Positions 31,519 through 41,219 are shown, counted from the first letter of the stretch. The stretch: DNA of 64,000 nucleotides from Dyella thiooxydans (GCF_001641285.1 NZ_CP014841.1:2480001-2544000), one strand, 5' to 3'. Made by a program: numbers and translations. Notes: generated by a model from the sequence alone, not told the origin.

Positions 31519-31808
31519 GCGGCACTCCAGGTAGCCGGTGTGCGGACCGGCCCATGGTCATCAAGCTTAACAAGCCGGCAGGCGTGTGGCGGAAGCCGCG
31601 CCGGCCGGAGGATAGGTCCGGTGCAAAGAAAAAGCCCGGATGACTGTCCACGCGGGATCAGCGCACCCGGGCCCAAGCTACTGCCCCGATACCGAATCTG
31701 CTGCCACCAGACCTTGAGGCTGAGACGCCAGACAGATTGCAGTGGACACGTTATAGGGGTGGAACGGTTAGGACGCGGTTAATCCTCCGAAGGAGCCCAT
31801 GCCTTCAT
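31519..31808. other. Intergenic region upstream of the response regulator
   Basis: 290 bp between rimK (ends 31809) and the response regulator (starts 31518), both on the minus strand. It must hold the regulator promoter. Visible: the direct repeat GGTTAG-GACGC-GGTTAA (31766-31782) and an AAGCTT/TTAAC patch near 31565. No gene seen. Confidence 0.5.
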
Positions 31809-32687
31809 TCAGCGGACGCCATGGCGCTCGAGGTGCCGCACGATGTGCGCCGCCACGTCCACCCCGCTGGCGGACTCGATCCCCTCCAACCCCGGGGAGG
31901 CGTTCACCTCAAGCAACAACGGTCCACGGTTGGACCGCAGCAAGTCGACTCCGGCGACACCCAGCCCCAGCGCCTGGGCAGCCTTGACCGCTATCCGCTT
32001 TTCCTGCGCGCTCAGCGTGGCCTTGTTGGCGGTGCCGCCGCGATGCAAGTTGGCGCGGAATTCGCCAGCGCTGGCATCACGCTGCATAGCGGCCACCACC
32101 TTGTTGCCGACCACGAAGCAGCGCAGGTCGCTGCCGTTCGCCTCGGCGATGAACTCCTGCACCAGGAAGTTGGCGTACAGGCCGCGGAACGCCTCGATCA
32201 CGCTCTGCGAGGCGCTGCGTTTCTCGGCCAGCACCACGCCGGTGCCCTGGCTACCCTCGTTGAGCTTGATCACGTGCGGCGGGTCGCCCAGCATCGCCAG
32301 CACGTCGTTGGTGTCGTCCGGGTTGTCGCCGAACACCGTGGCCGGCATCTGCAGGCCGTGCGAGGCGAGGATCTGCAGGCAGCGCAGCTTGTCGCGCGCG
32401 CGCAGCACCGCGTCGGACGGATTGGGCGTGTACACGCCCATCATCTCCAGCTGGCGCAGCACCGCGGTGCCGTAGAACGTGCTCTGCGTGCCGATGCGCG
32501 GGATCGCCGCGTCGATGTCGCGCAACGCCTTGCCCTTGTAGCGGATCGCCATGTTGCCCGGCGCGATGCGCACGTAGCAGCGCAACGGGTCGAGCACGCG
32601 CACCACGTGCCCGCGCTCGCGCGCCGCGTCGACCAGGCGCTGGGTCGAATACAGCCGCGCGTTGCGGGAGAGGATGGCAATCTTCAT
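31809..32687 (-). CDS. rimK: RimK-type ATP-grasp ligase (ribosomal protein S6 glutamylation)
   Basis: 292 aa, close to E. coli RimK (300 aa). It adds glutamate residues to the C-terminus of ribosomal protein S6. N-terminal [21 protein letters not shown]-grasp motifs [24 protein letters not shown] and [15 protein letters not shown]. The ATG overlaps the stop of the upstream protease-like gene by 4 bases, so the two are made together. Confidence 0.93.
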   Translation of the reverse strand: MKIAILSRNARLYSTQRLVDAARERGHVVRVLDPLRCYVRIAPGNMAIRYKGKALRDIDAAIPRIGTQSTFYGTAVLRQLEMMGVYTPNPSDAVLRARDKLRCLQILASHGLQMPATVFGDNPDDTNDVLAMLGDPPHVIKLNEGSQGTGVVLAEKRSASQSVIEAFRGLYANFLVQEFIAEANGSDLRCFVVGNKVVAAMQRDASAGEFRANLHRGGTANKATLSAQEKRIAVKAAQALGLGVAGVDLLRSNRGPLLLEVNASPGLEGIESASGVDVAAHIVRHLERHGVR

Positions 32688-33136
32688 GGGGTATCCGTGA
32701 CGGCGCGCTCCGCGCGCGGCTGGGTGTAGGAAAGCCGGGGATCCACCGCGAAGCGCCCGGCGATCGCCGTGCGCCCCAGCAGCATGGGAAACAGCATGTG
32801 GCGGCGATCGGTCAGGCTGATGTCAATCGGGTACACCTCCCCGGCCACGCTCACCAGGCTGCGGACGAACCAGCGCTCGCTGCGGTGCCCACCGGTATCG
32901 GTGACCACGCGGCGATCGGATGCCGCTGCCTCGGCCTGCCAGACGCGTACACGGCGGCGCCCACTGCTCACCTCGAAGCGCAGCCAGTCGGCGCCGTCAC
33001 GCCGGAACACCTCGAGCGTGTCCACGTGCAGGGCGCTGGAGCGGGCACCGGTATCGAGCTTGGCCTTGAGTCCGATGATGCCGAGATCGGGCAACGCGAC
33101 GCGCTCCCGCCAGCCGAGGGTGATCACAGCCGCCAT
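32684..33136 (-). CDS. rimB: RimB-like retropepsin-type protease
   Basis: 150 aa. Single-domain aspartic protease of the DUF785 family with the active-site motif [11 protein letters not shown] (Asp28) and a [14 protein letters not shown] flap-partner region; databases often call it an ATP-dependent zinc protease, which the sequence does not support. In Pseudomonas, RimB acts with RimK and RimA to control S6 glutamylation. Translationally coupled to rimK. Confidence 0.85.
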   Translation of the reverse strand: MAAVITLGWRERVALPDLGIIGLKAKLDTGARSSALHVDTLEVFRRDGADWLRFEVSSGRRRVRVWQAEAAASDRRVVTDTGGHRSERWFVRSLVSVAGEVYPIDISLTDRRHMLFPMLLGRTAIAGRFAVDPRLSYTQPRAERAVTDTP

Positions 33137-33184
33137 GGTCAGCGCACGCGTCGGGAGGTAGGGGTCGGTTCGGGGGAGAGGGAG

Positions 33185-33258
33185 TGGAGCGGGTGAAGGG
33201 AATCGAACCCTCGTCAGTAGCTTGGGAAGCTACAGCTCTACCATTGAGCTACACCCGC
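33185..33258 (-). tRNA. glyU: tRNA-Gly (anticodon CCC)
   Basis: 74 nt including an encoded CCA end. Acceptor GCGGGTG / CACCCGC, D arm GCTCAATGGTAGAGC, anticodon stem GTAGC/GCTAC with loop TTCCCAA, T arm AGGGTTCGATTCCCT. It closely resembles E. coli glyU. Confidence 0.98.
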
Positions 33259-33483
33259 GTCGGCGTCGGATGTTAACCGCCAACGCCAGCCGGGGGAAGG
33301 CGTCCGCGCCCAACGCCGGGTGAACCGGACATGGCAGCTGGCTGAACCGATGTCATCCCTCGGGTCCTCAGGCCCATGAAGTCGACGGTGGCCCACCCAT
33401 AATGCCGACGAGCCGTCTTCACGATGGCTTGATCATCGCAACGATCCGGGCGATGCCGGATCGCCGGTCCCAAGGAGAGGTCC

Positions 33484-35598
33484 ATGCGCCAGTCACGGTC
33501 CGACCGCCATGCCCCCATCGCCCGCTGGCGGATGCTTGCCATCCTCCCCGTCCTGTTCGCGCTGGGCGGGATCGCCCGCGCACAGACGACGGACACCGAC
33601 CCACCCGATCGCGTCGCCCGCCTGTCCTACCTCGCCGGCGATATCGGCCTCCTGCCCAGCGGCGCACGGGACTGGAGCGACGCCTCGGTGAACCGTCCGC
33701 TGACCCGCGGCGACCGTCTGGCAGCCGGGGACAACGCACGGGCGGAACTGGAACTGGACCGAGCCGCGCTGCGCCTGGACCGCGACACCGACCTGGGCGT
33801 GCTTCGCCTGGACGATCAGGTGGCCCAGTTCGAACTGACCCGCGGTACCGTCAGCCTGTCGGTACGTGCGCTGGCACCCGGCGAGAGCTACGAGATCGAC
33901 ACGCCGCGGGTGGCGCTGGTCGTGGATCAACCGGGTACGTTCCGCGTCGACGTCGACGCACGCGACGGCGACACCGAGGTCACCGCCTTCGACGGCCAGG
34001 CCACGGTCTACGGCGCCGACCAGGCCATGCGCCGGCTGGTGGGCGGGCACACCTACCGCTTCGACGACAGCTCGCTGGCGCAGGTCGACGAATCCTACGC
34101 CGGCAGCCGGGACGCCTTCGATGTGTGGAGCGCGGACCGGAACCAGCGCTACGCGGACGCCCAGAGTGGCCGTTACGTCTCCGAACAGGTGATCGGCTAC
34201 CAGGACCTGGACGATTACGGCCGCTGGCAGGACGACGACCAGTACGGCGAAGTCTGGTATCCCAGCGATGTCGACGCCGGCTGGGCACCCTACCGCTTCG
34301 GGCACTGGGCCTACGTGGCCCCGTGGGGCTGGACCTGGATCGACGACGCCCCCTGGGGCTTCGCGCCTTATCACTACGGCCGCTGGGTCTACGTGCGTGA
34401 CCGCTGGGGCTGGATCCCGGGGCCGCGTGGCCTGCGTCCGATCTATGCCCCCGCACTGGTCGCCTTCGTCGGCGGCAGCGGCTGGAGTGCCTCGGTAGGC
34501 GCTGGCCCGCCGATCGGCTGGTTCCCGCTTGGACCGGGCGACTTCTACGACCCGTGGTATCCCGTCAGCCTTGGTTACTACCGTCGGCTGAACGGACACG
34601 ACGGGCGCTGGGATCACGACCATCGCCGCGACCGCGATGGACACGACCGGCGCGAGGCCGACGAGCGCTACTTCAACGAGCGCTGGCGGCGCTATCACGA
34701 AGGCCGCGAGCCCGAGTTGCGATACAGCCGCGAGCGCCCTCCGCACGGCATCACCGCCATGTCGCGCGAGGCTTTCGCCGAGGCACGCCCCGTCCAGGCC
34801 CATCGACTGCACCTGGATGCAGCCGAAGCACGTCGTGCGACGATCCTGGGGGGTGCCAGCGGCCTGCCCCGGGCACGTCCCACGGCGGCGGGGAACCGCC
34901 GGGCACCGCCGCGCGCGGCCGAAACGGGCGGCTTCGCCCGACCCGTGGTGATGCACCGCGACGCCGAGCGGCAAGCCGGTGACCGGGTGTTCCGGGCCGG
35001 CATGCCACAGGCACGCCCGGCGGAGGTACCGGCCGAGCGCCGGATCGCCTCGCCGGCAGATGCATCGAGGTTGCCAGCGGCACGCGTGGCGCGCGGCCGG
35101 ATCGACGCACCATCGGCACGCCCGGAAAACGAGCGTGAACTCCGCCCGGCAATGCTGCCTTCGGTACCCCGATTCGTGCAGGAGCCCGCGGCGCCACGAC
35201 AGGAGCCGGTGGTCCGCCGCGAACCCTCGCTGCAGAACCGGCTGCAGGCGCGTGAGCTGCCGCCCCTGCCCCGCTTCGAGCAGGTGCGCCCGGCGATGAC
35301 CGAAACACGCCGCGGGCCCGAAGCAGAGCCTCGCGTGGTGCGGCCGCCGGGCGTACGCCCCGCGAGTCTGCCCGCGCCGCCGCCGATGCAGCTGGAGCCC
35401 CGCCGACCCGCCATGAGCGAAGCGGCACCTGCCCCTCGCCGATTCGAGCCGGCACCGCGCGCCTACGCCCCCCCACGTCAGGCCGCACCCGCGCCCCGCC
35501 CGGCGCCAAGCCCGCATACCGCGCAGCAGAACCGGCCGTCAGCACCTGTCCGTCAGGAGCGCGAAAACCCGGGCGCGGAGCGCTTCAAGCACCGCTGA
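33484..35598 (+). CDS. Large secreted FecR/DUF6600-type protein
   Basis: 704 aa. Signal peptide (about 1-34, cut after ARA), then a FecR-like domain (45-180: LTRGDRLAAGDNARAELEL and GTFRVDVDARDGDTEVTAFDG). A tryptophan-rich DUF6600 region follows (250-370: repeated YG.W, WGWTWIDDAPWGF, WVYVRDRWGWIPGP), then a highly charged and Pro/Arg-rich tail (about 390-704) that looks disordered. GGAGAGG precedes the ATG. Similar proteins are widespread in Proteobacteria without a known function; the tail may bind envelope polymers or nucleic acid. Monocistronic, between the tRNA and trmB. Confidence 0.85.
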   Translation: MRQSRSDRHAPIARWRMLAILPVLFALGGIARAQTTDTDPPDRVARLSYLAGDIGLLPSGARDWSDASVNRPLTRGDRLAAGDNARAELELDRAALRLDRDTDLGVLRLDDQVAQFELTRGTVSLSVRALAPGESYEIDTPRVALVVDQPGTFRVDVDARDGDTEVTAFDGQATVYGADQAMRRLVGGHTYRFDDSSLAQVDESYAGSRDAFDVWSADRNQRYADAQSGRYVSEQVIGYQDLDDYGRWQDDDQYGEVWYPSDVDAGWAPYRFGHWAYVAPWGWTWIDDAPWGFAPYHYGRWVYVRDRWGWIPGPRGLRPIYAPALVAFVGGSGWSASVGAGPPIGWFPLGPGDFYDPWYPVSLGYYRRLNGHDGRWDHDHRRDRDGHDRREADERYFNERWRRYHEGREPELRYSRERPPHGITAMSREAFAEARPVQAHRLHLDAAEARRATILGGASGLPRARPTAAGNRRAPPRAAETGGFARPVVMHRDAERQAGDRVFRAGMPQARPAEVPAERRIASPADASRLPAARVARGRIDAPSARPENERELRPAMLPSVPRFVQEPAAPRQEPVVRREPSLQNRLQARELPPLPRFEQVRPAMTETRRGPEAEPRVVRPPGVRPASLPAPPPMQLEPRRPAMSEAAPAPRRFEPAPRAYAPPRQAAPAPRPAPSPHTAQQNRPSAPVRQERENPGAERFKHR

Positions 35599-35649
35599 GA
35601 CCGCACGCGGGAACGGACGGCGATACAATCGACGTTTCGACAAACCATC

Positions 35650-35669
35650 GACCCGCCAACTGGCGGGTC
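35650..35669 (+). other. Hairpin in the trmB upstream region
   Basis: Perfect 9-bp stem GACCCGCCA / TGGCGGGTC with an AC loop. It lies between the DUF6600 gene stop and trmB, after a possible -10 (TACAAT). It could end the upstream transcript or be part of the trmB leader; there is no U-run. Confidence 0.4.
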
Positions 35670-35712
35670 GGTCAGCGCGCCGGCCGCAGCGGCCGCCCGA
35701 CCCGGATCATCC

Positions 35713-36438
35713 ATGAGCGACGACTCCCACCCCGACGACGCCCCGGCGGGCGCCGACCACGAGACGCATCTGCGTCGCATCCGCAGCTTCGTGCTGCGCG
35801 AGGGCCGCATGACCCCAGCCCAGCAGCGCGCCTTCGACGCGCACTGGTCGCGCTTCGGCCTGGACTACCGCGGCGAACCGCGCGATTTCGCGGCCACTTT
35901 CGGGCGACAGGCGCCGCGAGTGCTGGAAATCGGCTTCGGCAACGGCGAGGCATTGGCCTGGGCCAGTGAACACGACGCCGACCGCGACTTCATCGGCGTG
36001 GAAGTGCATGGCCCGGGCGTGGGCCGGCTGATGAATGCCCTGGCCGCGCGCGACGCGCGCAACGTACGCATCTACAAGCACGACGCGGTCGAGGTGTTGG
36101 AGCATGAAGTGGCGCCCGGCGCGCTCTCCGAGGTGCGCATCTGGTTCCCCGACCCTTGGCACAAGAAGCGCCACAACAAGCGGCGCATTGTGCAACCGGA
36201 CTTCGTCGCCCTGCTCGCCTCGCGCATGGCGCCGGACGGCCTGCTGCACCTGGCCACCGACTGGCAGCCCTACGCGGAACACATGCTCGAGGTGATGGAG
36301 GCGGCGCCCGACTGGCGCAACGCGGTCGCCCCCGGCAGCTATGCCGAGAAGCCCGACTGGCGCATCGAGACCCACTTCGAGCGCCGCGGCCTGAGGCTCG
36401 GCCACGGCGTCTGGGACCTGCTCTACCGCCGCCGTTGA
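35713..36438 (+). CDS. trmB: tRNA (guanine-46-N7)-methyltransferase
   Basis: 241 aa. It uses SAM to methylate G46 in the variable loop of tRNAs. SAM-binding [28 protein letters not shown], the signature [16 protein letters not shown] and a C-terminal [16 protein letters not shown]. Length is normal. It is one source of the SAH recycled by AhcY. Confidence 0.97.
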   Translation: MSDDSHPDDAPAGADHETHLRRIRSFVLREGRMTPAQQRAFDAHWSRFGLDYRGEPRDFAATFGRQAPRVLEIGFGNGEALAWASEHDADRDFIGVEVHGPGVGRLMNALAARDARNVRIYKHDAVEVLEHEVAPGALSEVRIWFPDPWHKKRHNKRRIVQPDFVALLASRMAPDGLLHLATDWQPYAEHMLEVMEAAPDWRNAVAPGSYAEKPDWRIETHFERRGLRLGHGVWDLLYRRR

Positions 36439-36610
36439 AGACGGCTTCGACGAAAGGATTCACCAGCCGTCACGCATGCCCGCATATACTGCGCTCCAAG
36501 AGAGGGACGGGGCGCCGCGTGAGGCTTACTTCGCACCACCGCATGCAGTCGTGCGGCCTGGCCCGGTGTGCTGACGGCGTGCGATTCCCAACCCGGCGAG
36601 ACCTTCCCCC

Positions 36611-38452
36611 TTGGGCCTGACCCTCACTCCCGAAATGATCCTGGTGATGGCCCTGGTGGCCTTCACCATGATCATGCTGGTGCTGGAGTGGATCCGCGCC
36701 GACATGGTCGCCCTGCTGGTGGTGGTGGTGATCGGCCTGACCGGACTGATTCCGTCCGACCGCGTGTTCAACGGCTTCGCCGGCAACGCGGTGATCGCCA
36801 TCATCGCGATCATGATCATGGGCGCGGGGCTGGACCGCGCTGGCGTGCTCTCGCTCACCGCCAACTTCGTGATGCGCATGGCGCGCGGCATGGAATCGCG
36901 CCTCGGCGTGGTGATCAACTCGGTCACCAGCCTGTTCAGCGCGGTGATCCCCAGCCAGGCGCTGGCCGCGCTGATGATCCCGGTGATCAGCCGCCTGTCC
37001 GCGCGCACCGGCGTGCCGATCTCGCGGCTGCTGCTGCCGATGGCGTTCTGCATCCTCACCGCCACCAACACCACGCTGATCGCCAACTCGCCGCTGATCA
37101 TCCTCAATGACCTGATCGCCAGCGCCAACAACAACCTGCCGCCCGGGGCACACACCATCCCCAAGTTCGGCCTGTTCAGCGTGACCCCGATCGGTCTGGC
37201 GCTCGCCGTGCTGGGCGTGATGTTCTTCTACTTCTTCACCCGCAAGCTGCTCCCCGACCGCGAGGACGACCGCCTCAAAGTCACCCCCGGACGTACCGAG
37301 AGCTACTTCGCCGACACCTACGGCATCGTCGGCGACACCGCCGAACTCACCGTAACCGCGGAAAGCCCGCTGGTCGGCATGAGCATCGGCGAAGTGGAGC
37401 AGCTGCGCGAGGCGCCGCTGATCCTGGCGATCAAGAGCGGCAACGATTCGCGCATGGCACCGCCGGTGGACCAGGTGATCTGGGTCGGCTCGGTGCTTGG
37501 CGTACTCGGACCTCGGGAGCAGCTGGCGCAGTTCGCCAACAACCAGCTGTGCCGCCTGTCGCCGCGCATGCGTCAGCTGGGCGAGCTGTTCAACCCGACC
37601 CGCGCGGGCATCTCCGAGGCGGTGATCCCGCCGAGCTCGCGCTTCATCAAGCAGACCATCGGGGCGCTGCGACTGCGCAAGCGCTACGGCATCTCGGTGC
37701 TCGCGGTACACCGCGGCGACCAGGTGCTGCGCGACGACGTGCGCAGCATCAGCCTGCGCCCCGGCGACACCCTGGTGCTGCACTCGAGCTGGCGCGAGCT
37801 GGCCCAGGCCACCGAGGACAAGGACCTGGTGGTGGTCACCGACATCCCCAAGGAGGAACAGCGCCCCGGCAAGATCTGGCACGCGGTGGGTTTTTTCCTG
37901 CTGGCCAAGGGCCTGGCGCTGTTCACCAACCTCGACCTGTCGGTGGCGATGATGACCGGCGCCATCGGCATGCTGCTCACCGGCGTGCTCAACATGGACG
38001 AGGCCTACAAGGCGATCAACTGGAAGACGATCTTCGTCACCGCCTGCCTGATCCCGCTGGGCTGGTCGATGGATGCCACCGGCACTGCCGCCTGGCTGGC
38101 ACAGGAGGTGCTGGTCTATCTCGGCCACGCCGCGCCCTGGGTCCTGCAGCTGGCGCTGGCCATCCTCACCCTGCTGTTCTCGCAGGTGATGTCCAACGTC
38201 GGTGCCACCGTCATGATGGTGCCGATCGCGATCAGTGTCGCCGTGGCCACCGGCGGCAATCCGTCGGCCTACGCGCTGATCGTCGCGGTGTCCTCGTCCA
38301 ACACCTTCCTGATCAGCTCCGGCCACCCGGCGCTGATGATGGTCGCCGGCCCCGGCGGCTACCGCGGCAAGGACTTCCTGCGTGTGGGCGTACCGCTGAC
38401 CCTGGCGGTGCTGCTGGTGACCATGGTGATGATCAATCTGATGTTCCACTGA
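36611..38452 (+). CDS. SLC13-family permease with RCK_C (TrkA-C) domains
   Basis: 613 aa from TTG (an ATG at 36635 is the alternative; neither has a strong ribosome site). N-terminal and C-terminal blocks of about five to six helices flank two cytoplasmic RCK_C domains (about 215-400: PLVGMSIGEVEQLREAPLILA; SLRPGDTLVLHSSWRELA). Membrane motifs LTATNTTLIANSPLII and VSSSNTFLISSGHP are SLC13-like substrate/Na sites. This layout is usual for bacterial sulfate or dicarboxylate transporters. A TATACT -10 candidate lies at 36485-36490. Confidence 0.88.
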   Translation: MGLTLTPEMILVMALVAFTMIMLVLEWIRADMVALLVVVVIGLTGLIPSDRVFNGFAGNAVIAIIAIMIMGAGLDRAGVLSLTANFVMRMARGMESRLGVVINSVTSLFSAVIPSQALAALMIPVISRLSARTGVPISRLLLPMAFCILTATNTTLIANSPLIILNDLIASANNNLPPGAHTIPKFGLFSVTPIGLALAVLGVMFFYFFTRKLLPDREDDRLKVTPGRTESYFADTYGIVGDTAELTVTAESPLVGMSIGEVEQLREAPLILAIKSGNDSRMAPPVDQVIWVGSVLGVLGPREQLAQFANNQLCRLSPRMRQLGELFNPTRAGISEAVIPPSSRFIKQTIGALRLRKRYGISVLAVHRGDQVLRDDVRSISLRPGDTLVLHSSWRELAQATEDKDLVVVTDIPKEEQRPGKIWHAVGFFLLAKGLALFTNLDLSVAMMTGAIGMLLTGVLNMDEAYKAINWKTIFVTACLIPLGWSMDATGTAAWLAQEVLVYLGHAAPWVLQLALAILTLLFSQVMSNVGATVMMVPIAISVAVATGGNPSAYALIVAVSSSNTFLISSGHPALMMVAGPGGYRGKDFLRVGVPLTLAVLLVTMVMINLMFH

Positions 38453-38829
38453 GCCAGGGGCACCAGAGCACAGCGGCGGAGGACCGACCGGCGCCGCCCA
38501 TAGCAGCCCGGTCGAGCGGGCATCTCCAGCCTATCCGCAGCGCACGCGATCCATCCGGCGCAGCCCGACCACGCGGCGAAATCTGCATGCCCGCCATCCC
38601 CGCCCGGGAAACGTCCTCCGTGCGGTGACCTGTGTCCCGGCCATTGACGCGAAATGCACCCGACGGTCATCGCGGGGAGGCCACGCTCGCTACAAGTTCC
38701 GGCTTCCATGGAACCAAAAGCAAGGGGCCTACCTTCGATTTACCTGGTTGCCGCAAGGCAACCAGGAGGCCGTGCAGTCCTGACCCACCATCAGCCCGGC
38801 ATTGCTTCCGCCACCAGGACGCAACGGCA
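38453..38829 (+). other. Leader/promoter region of the first exopolysaccharide gene, with a GNRA-capped hairpin
   Basis: 377 bp without a gene. It contains a perfect 10-bp stem CCTGGTTGCC / GGCAACCAGG closed by a GCAA tetraloop (38743-38766), 63 bp before the transferase ATG, and the palindrome TTCCATGGAA just upstream. No U-run follows, so it looks more like an mRNA structure than a terminator. I looked for a c-di-GMP (GEMM) riboswitch core and did not find one. The short open frames here lack ribosome sites. Confidence 0.5.
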
Positions 38830-40002
38830 ATGCTGCATTTGAGAGTTCTCGCGTCCTGCGCGACCGCGCTGCTGTTCTGCGCGGCGACGCTCGCGCTGGT
38901 TTACGGCCATGCGCCGGCGCTCGGCCTGATCGATCACCCCGACGGGCGCAAGAAGCACCTCGGCCATATTCCCCTGATCGGCGGCATAGCGGTCTTCACC
39001 GGCGTGCTCTGCGGGGCATGCGTTGCCGGACAGGCCGATATGCTCACCTGCGTCATCCTCGGCACGACGGCCATACTTGCGCTTACCGGAGTGCTGGACG
39101 ACCGCTTCGAACTCGGCGTCCTGACGCGCCTGCTTGTCCAGGCTGCGGCGGTGCTGACGGTGATTGGCTTCACCGGCCTGCATATCCACACGCTCGGCCG
39201 AGTATTCGGCGTCGAGCTGGAACTCGGCGTACTGGGCATTCCACTGACGCTGCTAGCGGTGATCGGCCTGCTCAACGCGTTCAACATGATGGATGGCATC
39301 GACGGACTCGCCGGAATGCTGGCGATCACCTCCACAGGGGCGATCGTCTACTTCCTCGGACTCTCGATGTGGTCGAGTATCGGCTTGCTGCTGTTACTGA
39401 GTGCCGCGCTGCTGCCCTACCTGGCCGCGAATCTCGGGCTGGTCGGGCGCAAAGTGTTCCTCGGTGATGCAGGCAGCGTCGTGCTGGGCTACCTGCTGGC
39501 CTGGACGCTGATCCGCCTCAGTCAGCAGGCCCATCCGCAACTCTCCACGGTGGATGTCCTGTGGTGCGTAGCGCTGCCCGTCCTAGATACCCTCGCCGTG
39601 ATGATCCGCCGCCTCGGCGAGCATCGATCACCGTTCAAGCCGGATCGCGGACACATTCATCACCTGCTGCTTGATGCGGGCATCGGGCCAGGCATTTCGC
39701 TCGCGCTGTTGATCGGTCTGGCGATCGTGTTCGTCTGCTTCGGTGCGCAGACCAGCCGACTGAATCCCGGGAGCAACCTGTTGGCGTTCGGGGCGCTCTC
39801 CGTGATCTACATCGCGGCGCACGGAGGAATCTACCGGCGGCAACGCACGCGGCGGGTCACGGCGAGCACCGGTATCGCACACGTCGTGGGCACTGTCGGC
39901 CTGATCCTGCCACGCGCGCGCGCCCTGAAGGCCAGGCCGGGATACCCCCTGAAGCCCCGCACGGCGGCCACTTCCCGGCGGCCACCGGCGCCGCTGTTGT
40001 GA
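38830..40002 (+). CDS. WecA-like polyprenyl-phosphate sugar-1-phosphate transferase (GT4/MraY family)
   Basis: 390 aa from MLHLRVLASC; the frame opens 66 codons earlier but that part is not family-like and would include the leader hairpin. About ten to eleven helices. Motifs: DHPDGRKKHLGHIPLIGG, the Mg-binding GVLDDRFELG (Asp90/Asp91), NMMDGIDGLAG (152-162), FLGDAGS and GHIHHLLLDAG. It starts a repeat unit by moving a sugar-1-phosphate (GlcNAc or a related sugar) onto undecaprenyl phosphate. The C-terminal tail is extended and basic. First gene of the exopolysaccharide locus on the plus strand. Confidence 0.92.
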   Translation: MLHLRVLASCATALLFCAATLALVYGHAPALGLIDHPDGRKKHLGHIPLIGGIAVFTGVLCGACVAGQADMLTCVILGTTAILALTGVLDDRFELGVLTRLLVQAAAVLTVIGFTGLHIHTLGRVFGVELELGVLGIPLTLLAVIGLLNAFNMMDGIDGLAGMLAITSTGAIVYFLGLSMWSSIGLLLLLSAALLPYLAANLGLVGRKVFLGDAGSVVLGYLLAWTLIRLSQQAHPQLSTVDVLWCVALPVLDTLAVMIRRLGEHRSPFKPDRGHIHHLLLDAGIGPGISLALLIGLAIVFVCFGAQTSRLNPGSNLLAFGALSVIYIAAHGGIYRRQRTRRVTASTGIAHVVGTVGLILPRARALKARPGYPLKPRTAATSRRPPAPLL

Positions 40003-40153
40003 TGCTGATGGACTCGTGGCGCGTGTGCACTCCCCAAGAGGATCCGATGAACGCATCGGCAGGTGCCGCGCATGACAGGGAGACGCCATGGCCGCCGTCG
40101 GCGAGGCCATCGGGATCGGTGCATACCGGGGAGAAGGGTGTCCGGGCGGCCGC

Positions 40154-41185
40154 ATGTTGAAACTGACGAGGAGGGAACGCATGGCGCTCGAAACGCAAGT
40201 CGAGTCGAATCATGGCGATACTGAATCCGCCCGTCACGCCCGGCTGATATTGCTGCTCGCGGCCGGACATACCTGGGCAGATATCCGCGCGCGGCTCGGT
40301 TGCAGTGACAGCTATATCGCACGGTGGAGCAAGCGTTTCGCCGCCGAGCGCCTGGCCGGACTCTACACACGCCACGCCGGTCGGGGGCGATACAAGGTCA
40401 CCGACAAGCTGGAGCGTCGCGTGCTCGATCAGACGACCCAGCGCACGCCCGCAGACGGCTCGCGCTACTGGTCGTCTCGCAAGCTGGCTGCTGAACTGGG
40501 CGGTGCCATTTCGTACATGACGGTTACCCGCATCTGGGCGAAACACGGAATCAAGCCGCACCGGCTCAAGAGCCTGCTGGCGCCAACCGGGCCCGACTTC
40601 AACGCAAGCGCCGCCGACATCGTCGGACTGTATCTGGACCGCACCCAGCACGCCGCGATCTTCTGCAGGGTAGACCATGGTGCCGCTCACAAACGGTCCG
40701 AATCGGTGGACCTGCCCCCCTGCAAGGGTCGCCCCGGCATGCCCGCACTTTGCCGGGCCCTGACGGGACGCCCGGGGGAGGTGGCCGGGACAGCACGATC
40801 CAAACGCCCGGCAGCCGCCGAACTAACGGCCTTCCTTGTCGCGGTAGTCGCCCACGTTGCCGACGGCAAGGAGACTCACATCATCACCGACCGAGCCGGG
40901 GCGGGCAGGTCCCATCGCTTGGCCAGCCTGCTCGCCGCACGTCCCGAACTGCACCTGCACCTCACCTATACCTTTGCATCGTGGATCGCCCAGGTGGACT
41001 GCACCCTGGGGAAAATCGAGCTCGCCTTTATCGCATTCAACCCGGCCCACCATGCTCCCAAACTGAAGAACACGATCATGCGCGCGATCCGGCGCTGCAA
41101 TCAGCGTTCCGTCCCGCTGAAATGGAGCCATCTCGACCAGGCATGCTGGGCCGGCGGCCTGTGCGATCCCGATGCCGCACGCTGA
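40154..41185 (+). CDS. IS630-like transposase-related protein, possibly domesticated or decayed
   Basis: 343 aa, the usual length for IS630 transposases. N-terminal helix-turn-helix pair (LILLLAAGHTWADIRARLGC; then a winged segment to about 130), then a DDE-like domain. The acidic residues appear as IFCRVDHG, IITDRAGAG and SWIAQVDCTLGKIE, so the third catalytic residue, normally Glu in QVE, is Asp, and the usual DEK and DN contexts are changed. I see no terminal inverted repeats or TA target duplication. A strong ribosome site (GAGGAGG) points to an ATG at 40181, but family similarity starts at 40154. It sits between the initiating transferase and the beta-helix gene. Confidence 0.7.
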   Translation: MLKLTRRERMALETQVESNHGDTESARHARLILLLAAGHTWADIRARLGCSDSYIARWSKRFAAERLAGLYTRHAGRGRYKVTDKLERRVLDQTTQRTPADGSRYWSSRKLAAELGGAISYMTVTRIWAKHGIKPHRLKSLLAPTGPDFNASAADIVGLYLDRTQHAAIFCRVDHGAAHKRSESVDLPPCKGRPGMPALCRALTGRPGEVAGTARSKRPAAAELTAFLVAVVAHVADGKETHIITDRAGAGRSHRLASLLAARPELHLHLTYTFASWIAQVDCTLGKIELAFIAFNPAHHAPKLKNTIMRAIRRCNQRSVPLKWSHLDQACWAGGLCDPDAAR

Positions 41186-41203
41186 TCGCAGCAGGCCGAA
41201 CGA

Positions 41204-41219
41204 GGCTCCGGTCGGAGCC
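41204..41219. terminator. Small hairpin between convergent genes
   Basis: GGCTCC-GGTC-GGAGCC between the transposase-like gene (+) and the beta-helix gene (-). Six paired bases, no U-run; weak support as a terminator. Confidence 0.3.

Noticed and set aside
33185-33258. tRNA-Gly as an integration site
   Set aside because: Neighbours are housekeeping-type genes and no partial tRNA repeat or integrase is present within the window.
38453-38829. Possible c-di-GMP (GEMM) riboswitch before the exopolysaccharide genes
   Set aside because: The GCAA-capped stem is suggestive, but the conserved core and receptor sequences of the class are not present.
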